Positions 35,535 through 43,939 of a DNA stretch of 51,715 bases are shown piece after piece; the stretch's first letter is position 1, and each line of letters begins with the position of its first letter. The notes beneath the pieces were generated by a model, which was given only the letters and a program-made list of their open reading frames with translations, was not told where the DNA came from and did no database searches. Position numbers and translations under genes: made by a program. Source of the DNA: an uncultured Armatimonadota bacterium (GTDB taxonomy: Bacteria > Armatimonadota > Armatimonadia > Armatimonadales > Armatimonadaceae); the NCBI GenBank assembly GCA_903910385.1, contig CAIVZM010000009.1:1-51715 (forward strand), read 5' to 3'.

Positions 35535-36650
35535 TCAGGGTTTCCGCTTACGAATGATCAGACCGAGGAGCGAGGTTCCCGCAATGATTCCAAAGGCGAC
35601 AACGCCCGGTTCGGGGACGAGTGTATAACCAATGACATCGAAGGCGCGCAAGTCGGTGTTCGAGATTCTGAGCGACTCTGCGAAGTCCGCCGTTGGATCC
35701 ATCAACCCGATGCCGAGATTGTCCTTCCAGTGGCTTGCCTGACGACCGTCACCGTAGACACTACCGGTGGAAAAGTCGGCGATACGGGTCTGACCGCGAT
35801 CCAAGGAGAAGTACTGACCGGCAGAGCCGATTGTGAAGTCAACGACGCCGCCGTTGATCCCCGAACTGATAGTGGAATAGCGGAACGTATCGAGGGGGCT
35901 GACATAAGTGAACTGATAGGAGTAAAAGTTCATCGACCCGGTTGTCGGACGGTTTATGTCCAGAGTATCCACACCGCTGATGAATCCGAGGGCATGACCG
36001 ATTTCGTGGGTCGCAATTCCCACAAAGTCGAATTGACCGGCGCTGATCCCATCGTCGGGATTGAAGTCAAAGTAGGAGCGGTAGCGGCTACTGAACGTGA
36101 TCGCCGCATCCGTTGCGCTATTATTCGGATCCAGAAGGCCCATCGCCTTAGCATTGGCGAGGGTCATTCGTATGGTCGCGTTGTTGGCGTCGCCATTATT
36201 ATCCAGGTAGGGTGTCAGGCTACCGCGTCCGTTAGGGTTATCACGGACGCCGTTGAGAAGGAGAGGCAGGGATGAACTGGTCGGCAGGCTCGAAATCGCC
36301 TGAAAGTCATCGGCGGAGTGCGCGGTGCCAGCCAGTGCGGATCGGTATCCATCATAGGAAATGGTACCCTGCGAGGAATTGGTCGAACCAAGCACGCCGA
36401 CGCTCAACTGCCTGAAATCGATCGTGAAGTTGAACTTGAATGTGTTGTCGAACTGGGCAGTCCAGTTGTTCGCTGCTCGCTGGAACGCGCCGATAATCTG
36501 CGCGCTTTGCGGGTCAGATGCCAGGGACGAACCGATGGTATAGTTTACTGTTATCTGCGAAAAAGCAGGACTTGCCATGCTCGCAGTGACCGTAGTGATA
36601 GCGGCAGCGCACACTGCCAGACGAACCTTACCGCTTTTAGAATGTAGCAA
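35535..36650 (-). CDS. PEP-CTERM zinc metalloprotease (metzincin-like)
   Basis: This 371-residue exported protein has a signal peptide ending at SPAFSQ, the zinc motif THEIGHALGF (H-E-x2-H-x2-G-x2-x) near residue 215, a downstream YFSLDRGQ and GLMDPTADF with the Met that underlies metzincin zinc sites, and a C-terminal VPEPGVVAFG followed by IIRKRKP as PEP-CTERM sorting signal. It probably cleaves proteins at the cell surface and is anchored or released by exosortase. The family NF038122-like metalloproteases fits by memory. Start is a TTG with AGGA 10 bases upstream. Confidence 0.9.
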   Translation of the reverse strand: MLHSKSGKVRLAVCAAAITTVTASMASPAFSQITVNYTIGSSLASDPQSAQIIGAFQRAANNWTAQFDNTFKFNFTIDFRQLSVGVLGSTNSSQGTISYDGYRSALAGTAHSADDFQAISSLPTSSSLPLLLNGVRDNPNGRGSLTPYLDNNGDANNATIRMTLANAKAMGLLDPNNSATDAAITFSSRYRSYFDFNPDDGISAGQFDFVGIATHEIGHALGFISGVDTLDINRPTTGSMNFYSYQFTYVSPLDTFRYSTISSGINGGVVDFTIGSAGQYFSLDRGQTRIADFSTGSVYGDGRQASHWKDNLGIGLMDPTADFAESLRISNTDLRAFDVIGYTLVPEPGVVAFGIIAGTSLLGLIIRKRKP

Positions 36651-37180
36651 TTAGCTATATTCCTTTCATTATAATAGACTTCAGAGGTGATTGAAGTTTG
36701 TAATTGGTCGCAATATACAATAGATTAATAAAATAATCAAATAAATTTCACCGGCGCAATCCCCGGAGTATTGACCCGAAGAGAATAAATACCCTATCCC
36801 GAGAATATGCACTGCCAACTGCCGGGTGAAACGCCGACCACGCTTCAGGAAGATGGCTACCACTTCCCTCCAGAGTACGGCAAGAGCAAGGACGACAACT
36901 TTGTCTTCCGCATTCGGCTACCTCATACACTGGGGGTTTTGATATGGACTACTGTGGACAAGATAGGACACAAGCCCGCCTATTGTTATTGCGTGGAGTA
37001 ACAGCTCCGTCTCCCCCTGCGCAATATTGAGGAGCGTTACTGGACGAATCATAGAGCCTTACGGTCCTGAAGAGCGGAGATTCGCTCTCCCCTCATCATC
37101 TTTTTAGTTGAGAATCTTGCAGAGAGCGCTGACCATCCACGACGCAAACCAGCAGTCGTCATCATCATTGGAATGAAAAT
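36651..37180. other. Intergenic region, no firm gene
   Basis: This stretch has only short frames of doubtful composition (for example 36807-37001 on the plus strand). A weak hairpin AGAGCG/CGCTCT lies near 37,074. It ends at the first copy of the promoter repeat. Confidence 0.45.
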
Positions 37181-37248
37181 GATTGACCCCGTTTGCCTGT
37201 TGGGGTACAATTGAAGAGGTTTCGACCGCGCTGATACGCCCTGAGACC
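37181..37248 (+). repeat. Promoter-carrying repeat, copy 1
   Basis: TTGACC at 37183-37188, 17 bases, TACAAT at 37206-37211, then GACCGCGCTGATACGCCCTG about 14 bases later. Copies 2 and 3 lie at 38693 and 40439 with the same order. It is the first of three copies in 3.3 kb and precedes a possible structured RNA. Confidence 0.85.
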
Positions 37249-37373
37249 CGCAGACAGGCGATACGACGAGGTTTAGCCACTATCTTCCCCGGTCTCCCGG
37301 GGGTAAGCCCTTACGCTTCATTGGAGGCGCCCAAACGTCTCGCCCGCTGCCTCAACGGACTGCCCAAAGAGTA
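37218..37373 (+). ncRNA. Candidate structured RNA (6S-like long hairpin)
   Basis: Starting about 7 bases after a strong -10 box, the segment folds by eye into one long irregular hairpin: TGAG with CTCA, CAG-GGCGA-ACG (37251-37265) with CGT-TCGCC-CTG, GTTT with AAAC, and near the tip CCCCGG-TCTC-CCGGGG plus GTAAG-CC-CTTAC. An open frame of 63 codons covers it but lacks a ribosome site. A single long hairpin with internal bulges is the form of 6S RNA, yet I cannot show the conserved bubble, so the class is a guess. Confidence 0.4.
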
Positions 37374-37439
37374 ATCACATTACCCAACCGCTCGTTCCCG
37401 ATTGACAGGGTTTGCCCATTGCGGCACGAGGAAAACAAG

Positions 37440-38552
37440 ATGGTATTGAAGTGTATTGCCGTCATGATGGTATTGATGCTACCGGGTCTTGCGCAACAGG
37501 GTCTTGCGCAAAAGACGACCCCGGCAAAGGTATTCTCCTCCTTTCTCGTCTCGGGTGACAGAGCCTATGTGAAGATGCGCGATGTCTATATAGGGTCGTA
37601 TGGCGTTGGCACGAAATGGAGCGCCGACAGCAAAGCCCTTCTTGTTGAGACGTCTAACGATCGGACGAATGCGCGTGAACGACGAAGGATACTGGTTCAA
37701 ACCGGCGATGCTGGTGAGCCGACCAGCGCGTTGGTTCGGTATATTCTTGAGACAGGCCAGCGCGAAACCCTCTACCGCTATCGCCCACAGGAAGGTGAAG
37801 GGATCGAGGAGCGGATTTTTGTCGGCGCTGGCAGCGATGTCCTCTTCTCCGTGTTCGGGGTGGAAAACGGCGCGTTGGTTCGACGGCTTTATTTTGCTCC
37901 GACGGGCGGCACGGTGCGAACCGTCGGCGCCTCACTCGATATTCGCACCCCGCCTGCGATCATTGCCTCGCCCACACAGCCCCGAGCCTTAGTTGCGGTC
38001 ACAACGATTGACAAGCGGCTTCAGGTATTTCTGATCGGCCCGGATACGACCCGGAGCATCGACTTGCCCGGGGAGTGGCAATTCGGTCAATTTTCCTACA
38101 ATACGAAGCAAGGGGGCGCTCGTATCGTTGTGGGGAGTCTCGATGAGAAGGAGCGAGCAACGACAAAGATTTTCGACATCGTCTACAACACTGGCAAGAT
38201 TGAGGAACCTTCTGAGAAGGCTCAGTACGAATTTCCAGCGTCTCCGCCGCCGCCATTTCGTCCCGAACTCTACCGTACCGCTCGTGTCACTCGTGTCATG
38301 CCAGCCGGTGCGGATTCAGAGCCAGTCGCACTTGATGACACCTCCCTTACTGCTCTCCAGGATCTGGACTTACTGGATAGTGGCTTAACGCCCCGGCGGT
38401 TGGCGATGGCGCGTGGCGTCACGGGCTATCCCGAATACTCTCCAGACGGACTCAAGGTCGCCTATGAGACCACACAGGGATACATCGTCGGGGAACTGGT
38501 CGCCCTATCCCCGGAAAAGTCGAAAGATAAGGTGATGCCCCCTTCCCCGTGA
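37440..38552 (+). CDS. Exported beta-propeller-like protein (TolB/PD40-type repeats)
   Basis: A 370-residue protein with a signal peptide (MVLKCIAVMMVLMLPGLAQ) and repeats such as GVGTKWSADSKALLVET and GVTGYPEYSPDGLKVAYET, which are the WSPDGKxLAY blades of TolB-like propellers. Residues 275-290 form a Pro-rich break. It likely sits outside the membrane and binds another protein or glycan; no enzyme motif is seen. ATG 37440 is preferred with GAGGAAAA upstream. A degenerate fourth version of the promoter repeat (TTGACA with GCCCATTGCGG) lies right before it. Confidence 0.75.
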   Translation: MVLKCIAVMMVLMLPGLAQQGLAQKTTPAKVFSSFLVSGDRAYVKMRDVYIGSYGVGTKWSADSKALLVETSNDRTNARERRRILVQTGDAGEPTSALVRYILETGQRETLYRYRPQEGEGIEERIFVGAGSDVLFSVFGVENGALVRRLYFAPTGGTVRTVGASLDIRTPPAIIASPTQPRALVAVTTIDKRLQVFLIGPDTTRSIDLPGEWQFGQFSYNTKQGGARIVVGSLDEKERATTKIFDIVYNTGKIEEPSEKAQYEFPASPPPPFRPELYRTARVTRVMPAGADSEPVALDDTSLTALQDLDLLDSGLTPRRLAMARGVTGYPEYSPDGLKVAYETTQGYIVGELVALSPEKSKDKVMPPSP

Positions 38553-38692
38553 TCTGTGGGCGGTATACTGCTGTCACAGAACGAGTATTAACAAGTATTA
38601 ACTGGGAAAACAATGGGACTTCAAAACTTCGCCCCGTCCCACCTGCTTCGCAGGTAACCGAAGCTCAATCGGTCGGCCCAACAGGCGAGGCG

Positions 38693-38760
38693 GATTGCCC
38701 CCCCTACGCCCGTTGCGGTACAGTGGCAAGGTTTTGACCGCGCTGATACGCCCTGAGACG
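38693..38760 (+). repeat. Promoter-carrying repeat, copy 2
   Basis: TTGCCC at 38695-38700 and TACAGT at 38719-38724 (18 bases apart), followed by GACCGCGCTGATACGCCCTG as in the other copies. It stands before the toxin-antitoxin genes at 38826 and probably drives them. Confidence 0.85.
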
Positions 38761-38825
38761 GCACGAATTCTTGCGTGACTGCAAACGACCCGATTGCGGT
38801 AAAATGAGACGTTAGGAGAAACGCC

Positions 38826-39095
38826 ATGCCCCCGGTATTGGAAATGGAAGCGACGGGCGAACAGTTGTTACAAGAGTTGCCCGAACGCCTCGCCGACTTT
38901 AAGGAACAGAAGTTTCACATCACTCTCACGCCCATTGAGCGAATGGGGAAAACGGCGGAGTCCCCGCGCAAGCCTACCATTCAGGAAGAAATCGCCGCTC
39001 TGTTCGCGGATATCCCGCCGGAGGAGCGGGCCAAAGTCCCGGCGGACTTGACCGACCAACTCGACCATTATATCTACGGGACGCCCAAAAAATGA
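38826..39095 (+). CDS. Antitoxin of a VapBC-like pair
   Basis: An 89-residue acidic protein (MPPVLEMEATGEQLLQELPE start) that overlaps the toxin gene by 4 bases (ATGA), the usual antitoxin-first arrangement. The C-terminal helix-rich part with ERAKVPADLTDQLDHYIYG is of the kind that wraps around a PIN toxin. AGGAG lies 7 bases before the ATG. It should neutralise the toxin and repress the operon. A promoter repeat directly upstream is the likely operon promoter. Confidence 0.8.
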   Translation: MPPVLEMEATGEQLLQELPERLADFKEQKFHITLTPIERMGKTAESPRKPTIQEEIAALFADIPPEERAKVPADLTDQLDHYIYGTPKK

Positions 39096-39505
39096 GGCGC
39101 GTCTTTGCGGACACGCTTTATTGGGTGGCCCTCACCCTGCCCGGCGACCCGTGGAAAGTCCCGGCGGACGAGGCATGGGCGCGGTTAAGCGATGTTCATT
39201 TAGTGACGACTGATTCCGTTTTGACCGAGTTTCTGGCTGCGCTGGCAGGCGCAGGAAATTTCTACCGGGAACGGGCCGCGTTGACCGCCGAGCGCGTCTT
39301 GCAAAGGGAGGACATGACCGTTCTGCCGCAAACGCGGGAGGTCTTTCTGGATGGTTTGGCTCTCTACCGCAAGCGGTTAGATAAGGGCTATAGCCTGACG
39401 GACTGCATTTCGATGAACGCTTGCCGCGCCGAGGGCATCACGGAAATTCTCACCAACGATCATCATTTTACTCAGGAAGGCTTCACTGTACTTATCAACC
39501 GATAA
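39092..39505 (+). CDS. PIN-domain ribonuclease toxin (VapC-like)
   Basis: This 137-residue toxin has the PIN acidic residues: VFADTLYW (first Asp), DSVLTEFLAAL (Glu), KGYSLTDCISMNA (Asp) and ILTNDHHFTQEGF (last Asp). Such proteins cleave tRNA or rRNA with magnesium when the antitoxin is lost. All key acids are present, so it should be active. It is coupled to the antitoxin gene. Confidence 0.92.
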   Translation: MRRVFADTLYWVALTLPGDPWKVPADEAWARLSDVHLVTTDSVLTEFLAALAGAGNFYRERAALTAERVLQREDMTVLPQTREVFLDGLALYRKRLDKGYSLTDCISMNACRAEGITEILTNDHHFTQEGFTVLINR

Positions 39506-39570
39506 CCCAATTACCCACCTCTGATTGATCTGCCTTGCCTATCGCACTGCAATGTGAAGGAACATATACC

Positions 39571-40368
39571 TCACTTGATCAGTGTAGTGGCATCGTTGAC
39601 TATCGTTCCTTGATAGACCGCACCTGAGCCACGCATTTCGAACTGTTGCTCAGACAGAGTTTGTTTAATGAAATGTGTTCCTTTGACCAATTGGTATCCA
39701 CCAGCTCGACCATTAAGTGCACCATCATTCACAATACGCCAGCGGAAAGTGCCGAGCCAATCATCCCCATCTTTGAGTTTCTTGACCAAGTTATCTACCT
39801 CTTTAGGAAGAGGTGTGTTCAAGAAATGGAGACTTGCAGCATTGCCCGCCAAACTGAATATATCGCCCAGAGGCGTGCCGTCACTCTCGATGAAAGTCAC
39901 TTGAAGTATCGCTTCCTCGCCCGGCTTAATGTTCAGAGCGGAAAATTCCAGATTGATTTCCTTTGTCTTTCCCGTCTTCATCTTCCATGCTTTACCGTCA
40001 TCAGCATCACCTTTTCTCCCGTACAACGGAGCCACCATCATGCCCTTGCCAAACGAATCCTTCCACTGCACAATAGCGTAAACATCGTCATCACCGCCAA
40101 GTAATCTCCGAACAGGTTTCAAGTCAGATACTTGATCGGTCACAGTCGTGGCATGTAGCCGTAACAAGCGAAATTTGATAGAGGCGAACGTTCCGTTCAG
40201 CGATTCCGCAGGACGATATTCGTACCCTTCTTCCTTGATTACAGCTAACTCTCCGGTTTGTTGACCTTGAGCCGGATTGCCGATAGGCAGGAAGACGATA
40301 AGGCCGATGACAACCCACAAGAACGACGTGAAGACACGGAGACGTATGACGGATTTTCTTTCGCCCAT
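39571..40368 (-). CDS. Exported hypothetical protein
   Basis: A 265-residue protein with a signal peptide or anchor (VFTSFLWVVIGLIVFLPIG) and a polar remainder with beta-strand character (EEAILQVTFIESDGTPLGD, DDWLGTFRWRIVNDGAL). It lies convergent to the toxin gene and divergent from ppdK. I recognise no family. The start is uncertain: ATG 40368 or one of the upstream codons to 40428, none with a strong ribosome site. Confidence 0.7.
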   Translation of the reverse strand: MGERKSVIRLRVFTSFLWVVIGLIVFLPIGNPAQGQQTGELAVIKEEGYEYRPAESLNGTFASIKFRLLRLHATTVTDQVSDLKPVRRLLGGDDDVYAIVQWKDSFGKGMMVAPLYGRKGDADDGKAWKMKTGKTKEINLEFSALNIKPGEEAILQVTFIESDGTPLGDIFSLAGNAASLHFLNTPLPKEVDNLVKKLKDGDDWLGTFRWRIVNDGALNGRAGGYQLVKGTHFIKQTLSEQQFEMRGSGAVYQGTIVNDATTLIK

Positions 40369-40438
40369 AAGAGGCTGTTTCAACGCCCAAATCGCACGAC
40401 GACTCCAACTCAACTGAGAAACCGTCAATCACCTATCT

Positions 40439-40505
40439 GATTGACCCCCTCCGCCCGTTGCGGTACAATGGAAAGGTTTTGACCGCGCTGATACGCCCTG
40501 AGACG
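40439..40505 (+). repeat. Promoter-carrying repeat, copy 3, promoter of ppdK
   Basis: TTGACC at 40441-40446 and TACAAT at 40464-40469 are 17 bases apart, as in copy 1, followed by the shared GACCGCGCTGATACGCCCTG. It lies 90 bases before the ppdK start codon. Confidence 0.88.
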
Positions 40506-40522
40506 GCGCGGCGCGGTTTTTC
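40482..40522 (+). terminator. Leader terminator / attenuator upstream of ppdK
   Basis: ACCGCGC (40482-40488) pairs with GCGCGGT (40511-40517) and CGCC with GGCG inside, followed by TTTTT. It forms right after the promoter and before the ribosome site AAGGAAA of ppdK. It has the form of a Rho-independent terminator, so it could be an attenuator or a stability hairpin. Confidence 0.6.
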
Positions 40523-40559
40523 GTGTGACATTCCACGTTAATTAAGGAAATAAATTCTA

Positions 40560-43229
40560 ATGGCAACCCAGAAGCGCGTCTGGCTGTTCCGCGACGGCGA
40601 CAAGTCTATGCGCGATTTGCTTGGCGGCAAAGGCGCAAACCTCGCCGAAATGACCAATATCGGTCTGCCCGTCCCCCCCGGATTCACCGTCACCACTGAA
40701 GTCTGCAACGAGTACTATGCCAATGGCGCCAAAATGCCCGAAGGGCTGATGGAAGAAGCGAAGGCTGCCCTCGCGGATGTTGAGGCGGCGCAGGGCAAGA
40801 AGTTAGGCGACCCCAACAATCCTCTGCTCCTCTCCGTCCGCTCCGGCGCGAAGTTCTCCATGCCCGGTATGATGGACACGGTTCTCAACCTCGGCCTGAA
40901 CGCGGAAACCGTCGAGAGCATGGTGAAGGCGACCGGCAACCCGCGCTTCGTCTATGACTCTTACCGCCGCCTGATTATGATGCTGGCGGATGTCGCGTAC
41001 TCCGCCGACTATGACCACTTGAGCAAGCATGATTTCGAGCATATGTTCCGTGACTACAAGTCATCCCTTGGCGTGACCGACGACCTTGAAGTCAGCGCCG
41101 ACAGCATGAAGCAGTTGTGCGATGACTACCTCGTTCACTTCAAGAAGCAGACCGGCAAAGACTTCCCGCAGGACGTTTTCGTGCAATTGCAGGATGCGAT
41201 TGAGGCCGTTTTCCGCTCGTGGAACAACGAACGCGCCTTCATCTACCGCCGCAAGGAGAAAATCTCCGACGATATCGGAACTGCCGTCAACATTCAGGCG
41301 ATGGTCTTTGGGAACATGGGCGATGACTGCGGAACGGGCGTCGCTTTCACCCGGAACCCGTCCACCGGTGAGAACAAAGTCTTCGGCGAGTACCTGATCA
41401 ACGCGCAGGGCGAGGATGTCGTCGCGGGCGTTCGCACTCCGCAGCCGATTGAAGAACTCAACACCTATAGCGCGTCTTTGTTTAATGAATTCGTCGCCGC
41501 CTGTGCGACGCTGGAAGACCACTACAAGGATATGCAGGACATCGAGTTCACCATTGAAAAGGATAAACTCTACATTCTGCAATGCCGCTCCGGCAAGCGC
41601 ACCGGCCCCGCCGCCGTCAAAATCGCGGTGGACAATGTGAACGAAGGCCGCATCACGAAGGAAGAAGCTATTGCCCGAGTTGACCCGAACCTGTTGACGC
41701 AGTGTCTTCTCCCGGTCATCTCTGCTGGCGCGAAGTACGACACCATTGCGAAGGGCTTGCCCGCTGGCCCCGGCGCCGCGACCGGCATCGCCGTTTTCGA
41801 CGCCAACCGCGCCGCCGAACTCGGTAAAGGCGGAAAAGGCGAGAAGGTCATTCTGGTTCGCGCCGACACTTCCCCGGACGACCTCAAAGGAATGTTGGCG
41901 GCGCAGGGCGTTCTGACCGAACGCGGCGGCATGACATCCCACGCGGCGCTGGTCGCGCGTGGCTTCGGCATTCCGACCGTCGCAGGCTGCTCCGAACTCT
42001 CCATCGGGGCGAATTCTTTCACCGTCCGCGCCACCGGCCAGGTTATCAAGGAAGGTGACAACATCTCCCTGAACGGCACCCTCGGCGAAGTCATCGTCGG
42101 CGAAGTCCCGGTCGAGGAAGCGGCTCTCTCCGGCGAATTCGGCATTTTCCTGTCGTGGGCGGATGAGATTCGCGGCAAGTTTGGCGTCCGCACCAATGCG
42201 GATACCCCGAAGGACACCGCGCTTGCCATCAAACTCGGCGCGGAAGGCATCGGCCTCTGCCGCACCGAGCATATGTTCTTCGAAGGCGAGCGTCGCCCGG
42301 TGGTTCAGCGCATGATTCTCGCCGAGAACGACGCCGACCGCAAGGCGGCTCTGGACGAACTGCTGGTCTTCCAGCGCGAAGACTTCCGGGGCATCTTCGA
42401 AGTTCTCGAAGGCCGTCCGGCGACTATCCGCCTGATTGACCCGCCCCTGCATGAGTTCCTTCCGAGCCTGGATGGGCTCATCGCCGAAGTGGCGACCCTG
42501 AAGGCGCTGGGCAAGTCCGATCCGGCGAAGGAACATCTGCTGCACGAAGTTGAGGGGATGCATGAAATCAACCCCATGATGGGGATGCGCGGCGTCCGCC
42601 TTTCCATCGTCTTCCCGCAGATCGTCGAGATGCAGACTCGCGCCATTCTCGAAGGTGCGGCGCTGGTCGTGAAGGCGGGCGGTAAGGCCGTCCCCGAAAT
42701 CATGATCCCGCTGGTCGGTCATGTCAACGAGTTGAAGTTCGTCCGCGAGCGTCTGGAAGCCACAGCGAAAGCGGTTGAGTCCGAGCAGGGCGTTTCGGTC
42801 GACTACTCCTTCGGGACGATGATCGAAGTCCCACGCGGCGCTCTGACGGCGGATGAGATCGCGAAGGAAGCCTCTTTCTTCTCGTTCGGCACCAACGACC
42901 TGACGCAGATGACGTTCGGCTTCTCCCGCGACGACTCGGACAAGTTCCTGAAGCCGTATGTGGAGCAGAAGATCCTCCCCGGAGACCCGTTCGAGTCGAT
43001 TGACCAGACGGGCGTCGGTCAGTTGATGGAAATCGCCGTCGCCAAGGGCAAGTCCACCAACCCGAACATCAAGTTAGGCATCTGCGGTGAACACGGCGGC
43101 GAACCCCGCTCGGTCGCCTTCTGCCATAAGATCGGCCTCAACTACGTCAGCTGCTCCCCCTACCGCGTCCCCATCGCCCGCCTCGCGGCGGCGCAGGCTG
43201 CGTTAGGCAAAGGCGTCAGCGACAAATAA
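40560..43229 (+). CDS. ppdK: Pyruvate, phosphate dikinase
   Basis: This 889-residue enzyme interconverts pyruvate, ATP and phosphate with PEP, AMP and PPi. Nucleotide-binding KGANLAEMTNIGLPVPPGF and SVRSGAKFSMPGMMDTVLN are at the N-terminus, the catalytic His lies in RGGMTSHAALVARGFG near residue 463, and the TIM-barrel end has GLCRTEHMFF and GICGEHGGEP with the catalytic Cys near 842. It can feed gluconeogenesis or run glycolysis with PPi, which fits the membrane pyrophosphatase here. It has its own promoter and a built-in leader hairpin. Codon use is GC-rich and strongly biased, as expected for a highly expressed gene. Confidence 0.98.
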   Translation: MATQKRVWLFRDGDKSMRDLLGGKGANLAEMTNIGLPVPPGFTVTTEVCNEYYANGAKMPEGLMEEAKAALADVEAAQGKKLGDPNNPLLLSVRSGAKFSMPGMMDTVLNLGLNAETVESMVKATGNPRFVYDSYRRLIMMLADVAYSADYDHLSKHDFEHMFRDYKSSLGVTDDLEVSADSMKQLCDDYLVHFKKQTGKDFPQDVFVQLQDAIEAVFRSWNNERAFIYRRKEKISDDIGTAVNIQAMVFGNMGDDCGTGVAFTRNPSTGENKVFGEYLINAQGEDVVAGVRTPQPIEELNTYSASLFNEFVAACATLEDHYKDMQDIEFTIEKDKLYILQCRSGKRTGPAAVKIAVDNVNEGRITKEEAIARVDPNLLTQCLLPVISAGAKYDTIAKGLPAGPGAATGIAVFDANRAAELGKGGKGEKVILVRADTSPDDLKGMLAAQGVLTERGGMTSHAALVARGFGIPTVAGCSELSIGANSFTVRATGQVIKEGDNISLNGTLGEVIVGEVPVEEAALSGEFGIFLSWADEIRGKFGVRTNADTPKDTALAIKLGAEGIGLCRTEHMFFEGERRPVVQRMILAENDADRKAALDELLVFQREDFRGIFEVLEGRPATIRLIDPPLHEFLPSLDGLIAEVATLKALGKSDPAKEHLLHEVEGMHEINPMMGMRGVRLSIVFPQIVEMQTRAILEGAALVVKAGGKAVPEIMIPLVGHVNELKFVRERLEATAKAVESEQGVSVDYSFGTMIEVPRGALTADEIAKEASFFSFGTNDLTQMTFGFSRDDSDKFLKPYVEQKILPGDPFESIDQTGVGQLMEIAVAKGKSTNPNIKLGICGEHGGEPRSVAFCHKIGLNYVSCSPYRVPIARLAAAQAALGKGVSDK

Positions 43230-43259
43230 GCGTTGGATATTGGGTTATTGGTTGTTGAG

Positions 43260-43292
43260 AAAGTCCCTCCGGCATTGCCGGAGGGACTTTTT
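43260..43292 (+). terminator. Terminator of ppdK
   Basis: AAGTCCCTCCGGC and its complement form a 13-bp stem with an ATT loop, followed by TTTT. Confidence 0.92.
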
Positions 43293-43336
43293 AATGATTG
43301 ACGAATCAAGCGATATAATTTTGAGGGGGTGATGGA

Positions 43337-43558
43337 ATGACAGTTACCGTGGAAGAAAGGTTAACGCATCTGGAAGAGCGAGTTCGTGAAATGGAGGAGC
43401 GGTTAAGAACGTCAAGCGTTGCGGTTCCCGCCGCAAAACGCGGTTGGCGGGCTTTCGTTGGCGTAGACGCCAATAATCCACGCTTTGAGGAAGCGGTGCG
43501 CCTCGGACGCGAGCGGCGGTTCGCCGATAGCCCGAAGGACGATGAGGACGCTCGGTAA
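43337..43558 (+). CDS. Antitoxin-like small coiled-coil protein
   Basis: A 73-residue protein whose first half (VEERLTHLEERVREMEERL) is a heptad-repeat helix. The second half (GWRAFVGVDANNPRFEEAVR) resembles antitoxin tails that bind PIN toxins. It ends at 43558, directly followed by the remains of a vapC, so it is the antitoxin of a dead module. The GTG of vapC follows with no gap. Confidence 0.75.
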   Translation: MTVTVEERLTHLEERVREMEERLRTSSVAVPAAKRGWRAFVGVDANNPRFEEAVRLGRERRFADSPKDDEDAR

Positions 43559-43861
43559 GTGTACCTGTTAGATACCGACCATATGAGCGTTCTGTAACGG
43601 GTAGGCGCTCCTTCTCTCACCTTGACTCTCCGATTAGCAACTATTGCGGATGAAGACATCACTACTACCATTGTTAGCTACGAGGAACAGTGCAAAGGGT
43701 GGCTCGCCAAAACGGCAAAAGAGACAGATGAAGGGCTCATTCGTGTCTATGCCCAATTTTGGCAACACCTCAACATCTACGCGGGAATTCCCAAAGAGCG
43801 GATCGTCCTGGCATTCCAATACCCAATTCGGCATGAACGGGGAGAATTCGCTCTCACCTGA
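43559..43861 (+). pseudogene. vapC-like toxin gene, nonsense-mutated and truncated
   Basis: Reading from GTG 43559 gives MYLLDTDHMSVL, the classic VapC start, then TAA at 43595-43597, and then in the same frame RVGAPSLTLTLRLATI and TTTIVSYEEQCKGWLA. One change (probably CAA to TAA) interrupts an otherwise intact PIN N-terminal half. The frame ends at 43861, about 35 codons short of normal, and lacks the later Asp residues, so the gene is doubly broken. Confidence 0.8.
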
Positions 43862-43939
43862 TCCCACTATCAACAAGTCTCAGAAGGATGAAATCAAAGT
43901 TCCCTGAATATCGGTAACTATTCATTTCCGGCTTGAGAT

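Noticed and set aside
37218-37240. Similarity of GGTTTCGACCG to the 5' end of tmRNA
   Set aside because: There is no tag-coding frame and no tRNA-like 3' end, so this is a short chance match.
37183-37374. 63-codon plus-strand frame behind promoter copy 1
   Set aside because: It begins inside the -35 box and would not be transcribed from its start; the region is better explained as untranslated RNA.
41061-42722. 553-codon minus-strand open frame
   Set aside because: It lies fully antisense to ppdK, whose strong codon bias keeps the opposite strand free of stops. The composition is not protein-like and there is no ribosome site.
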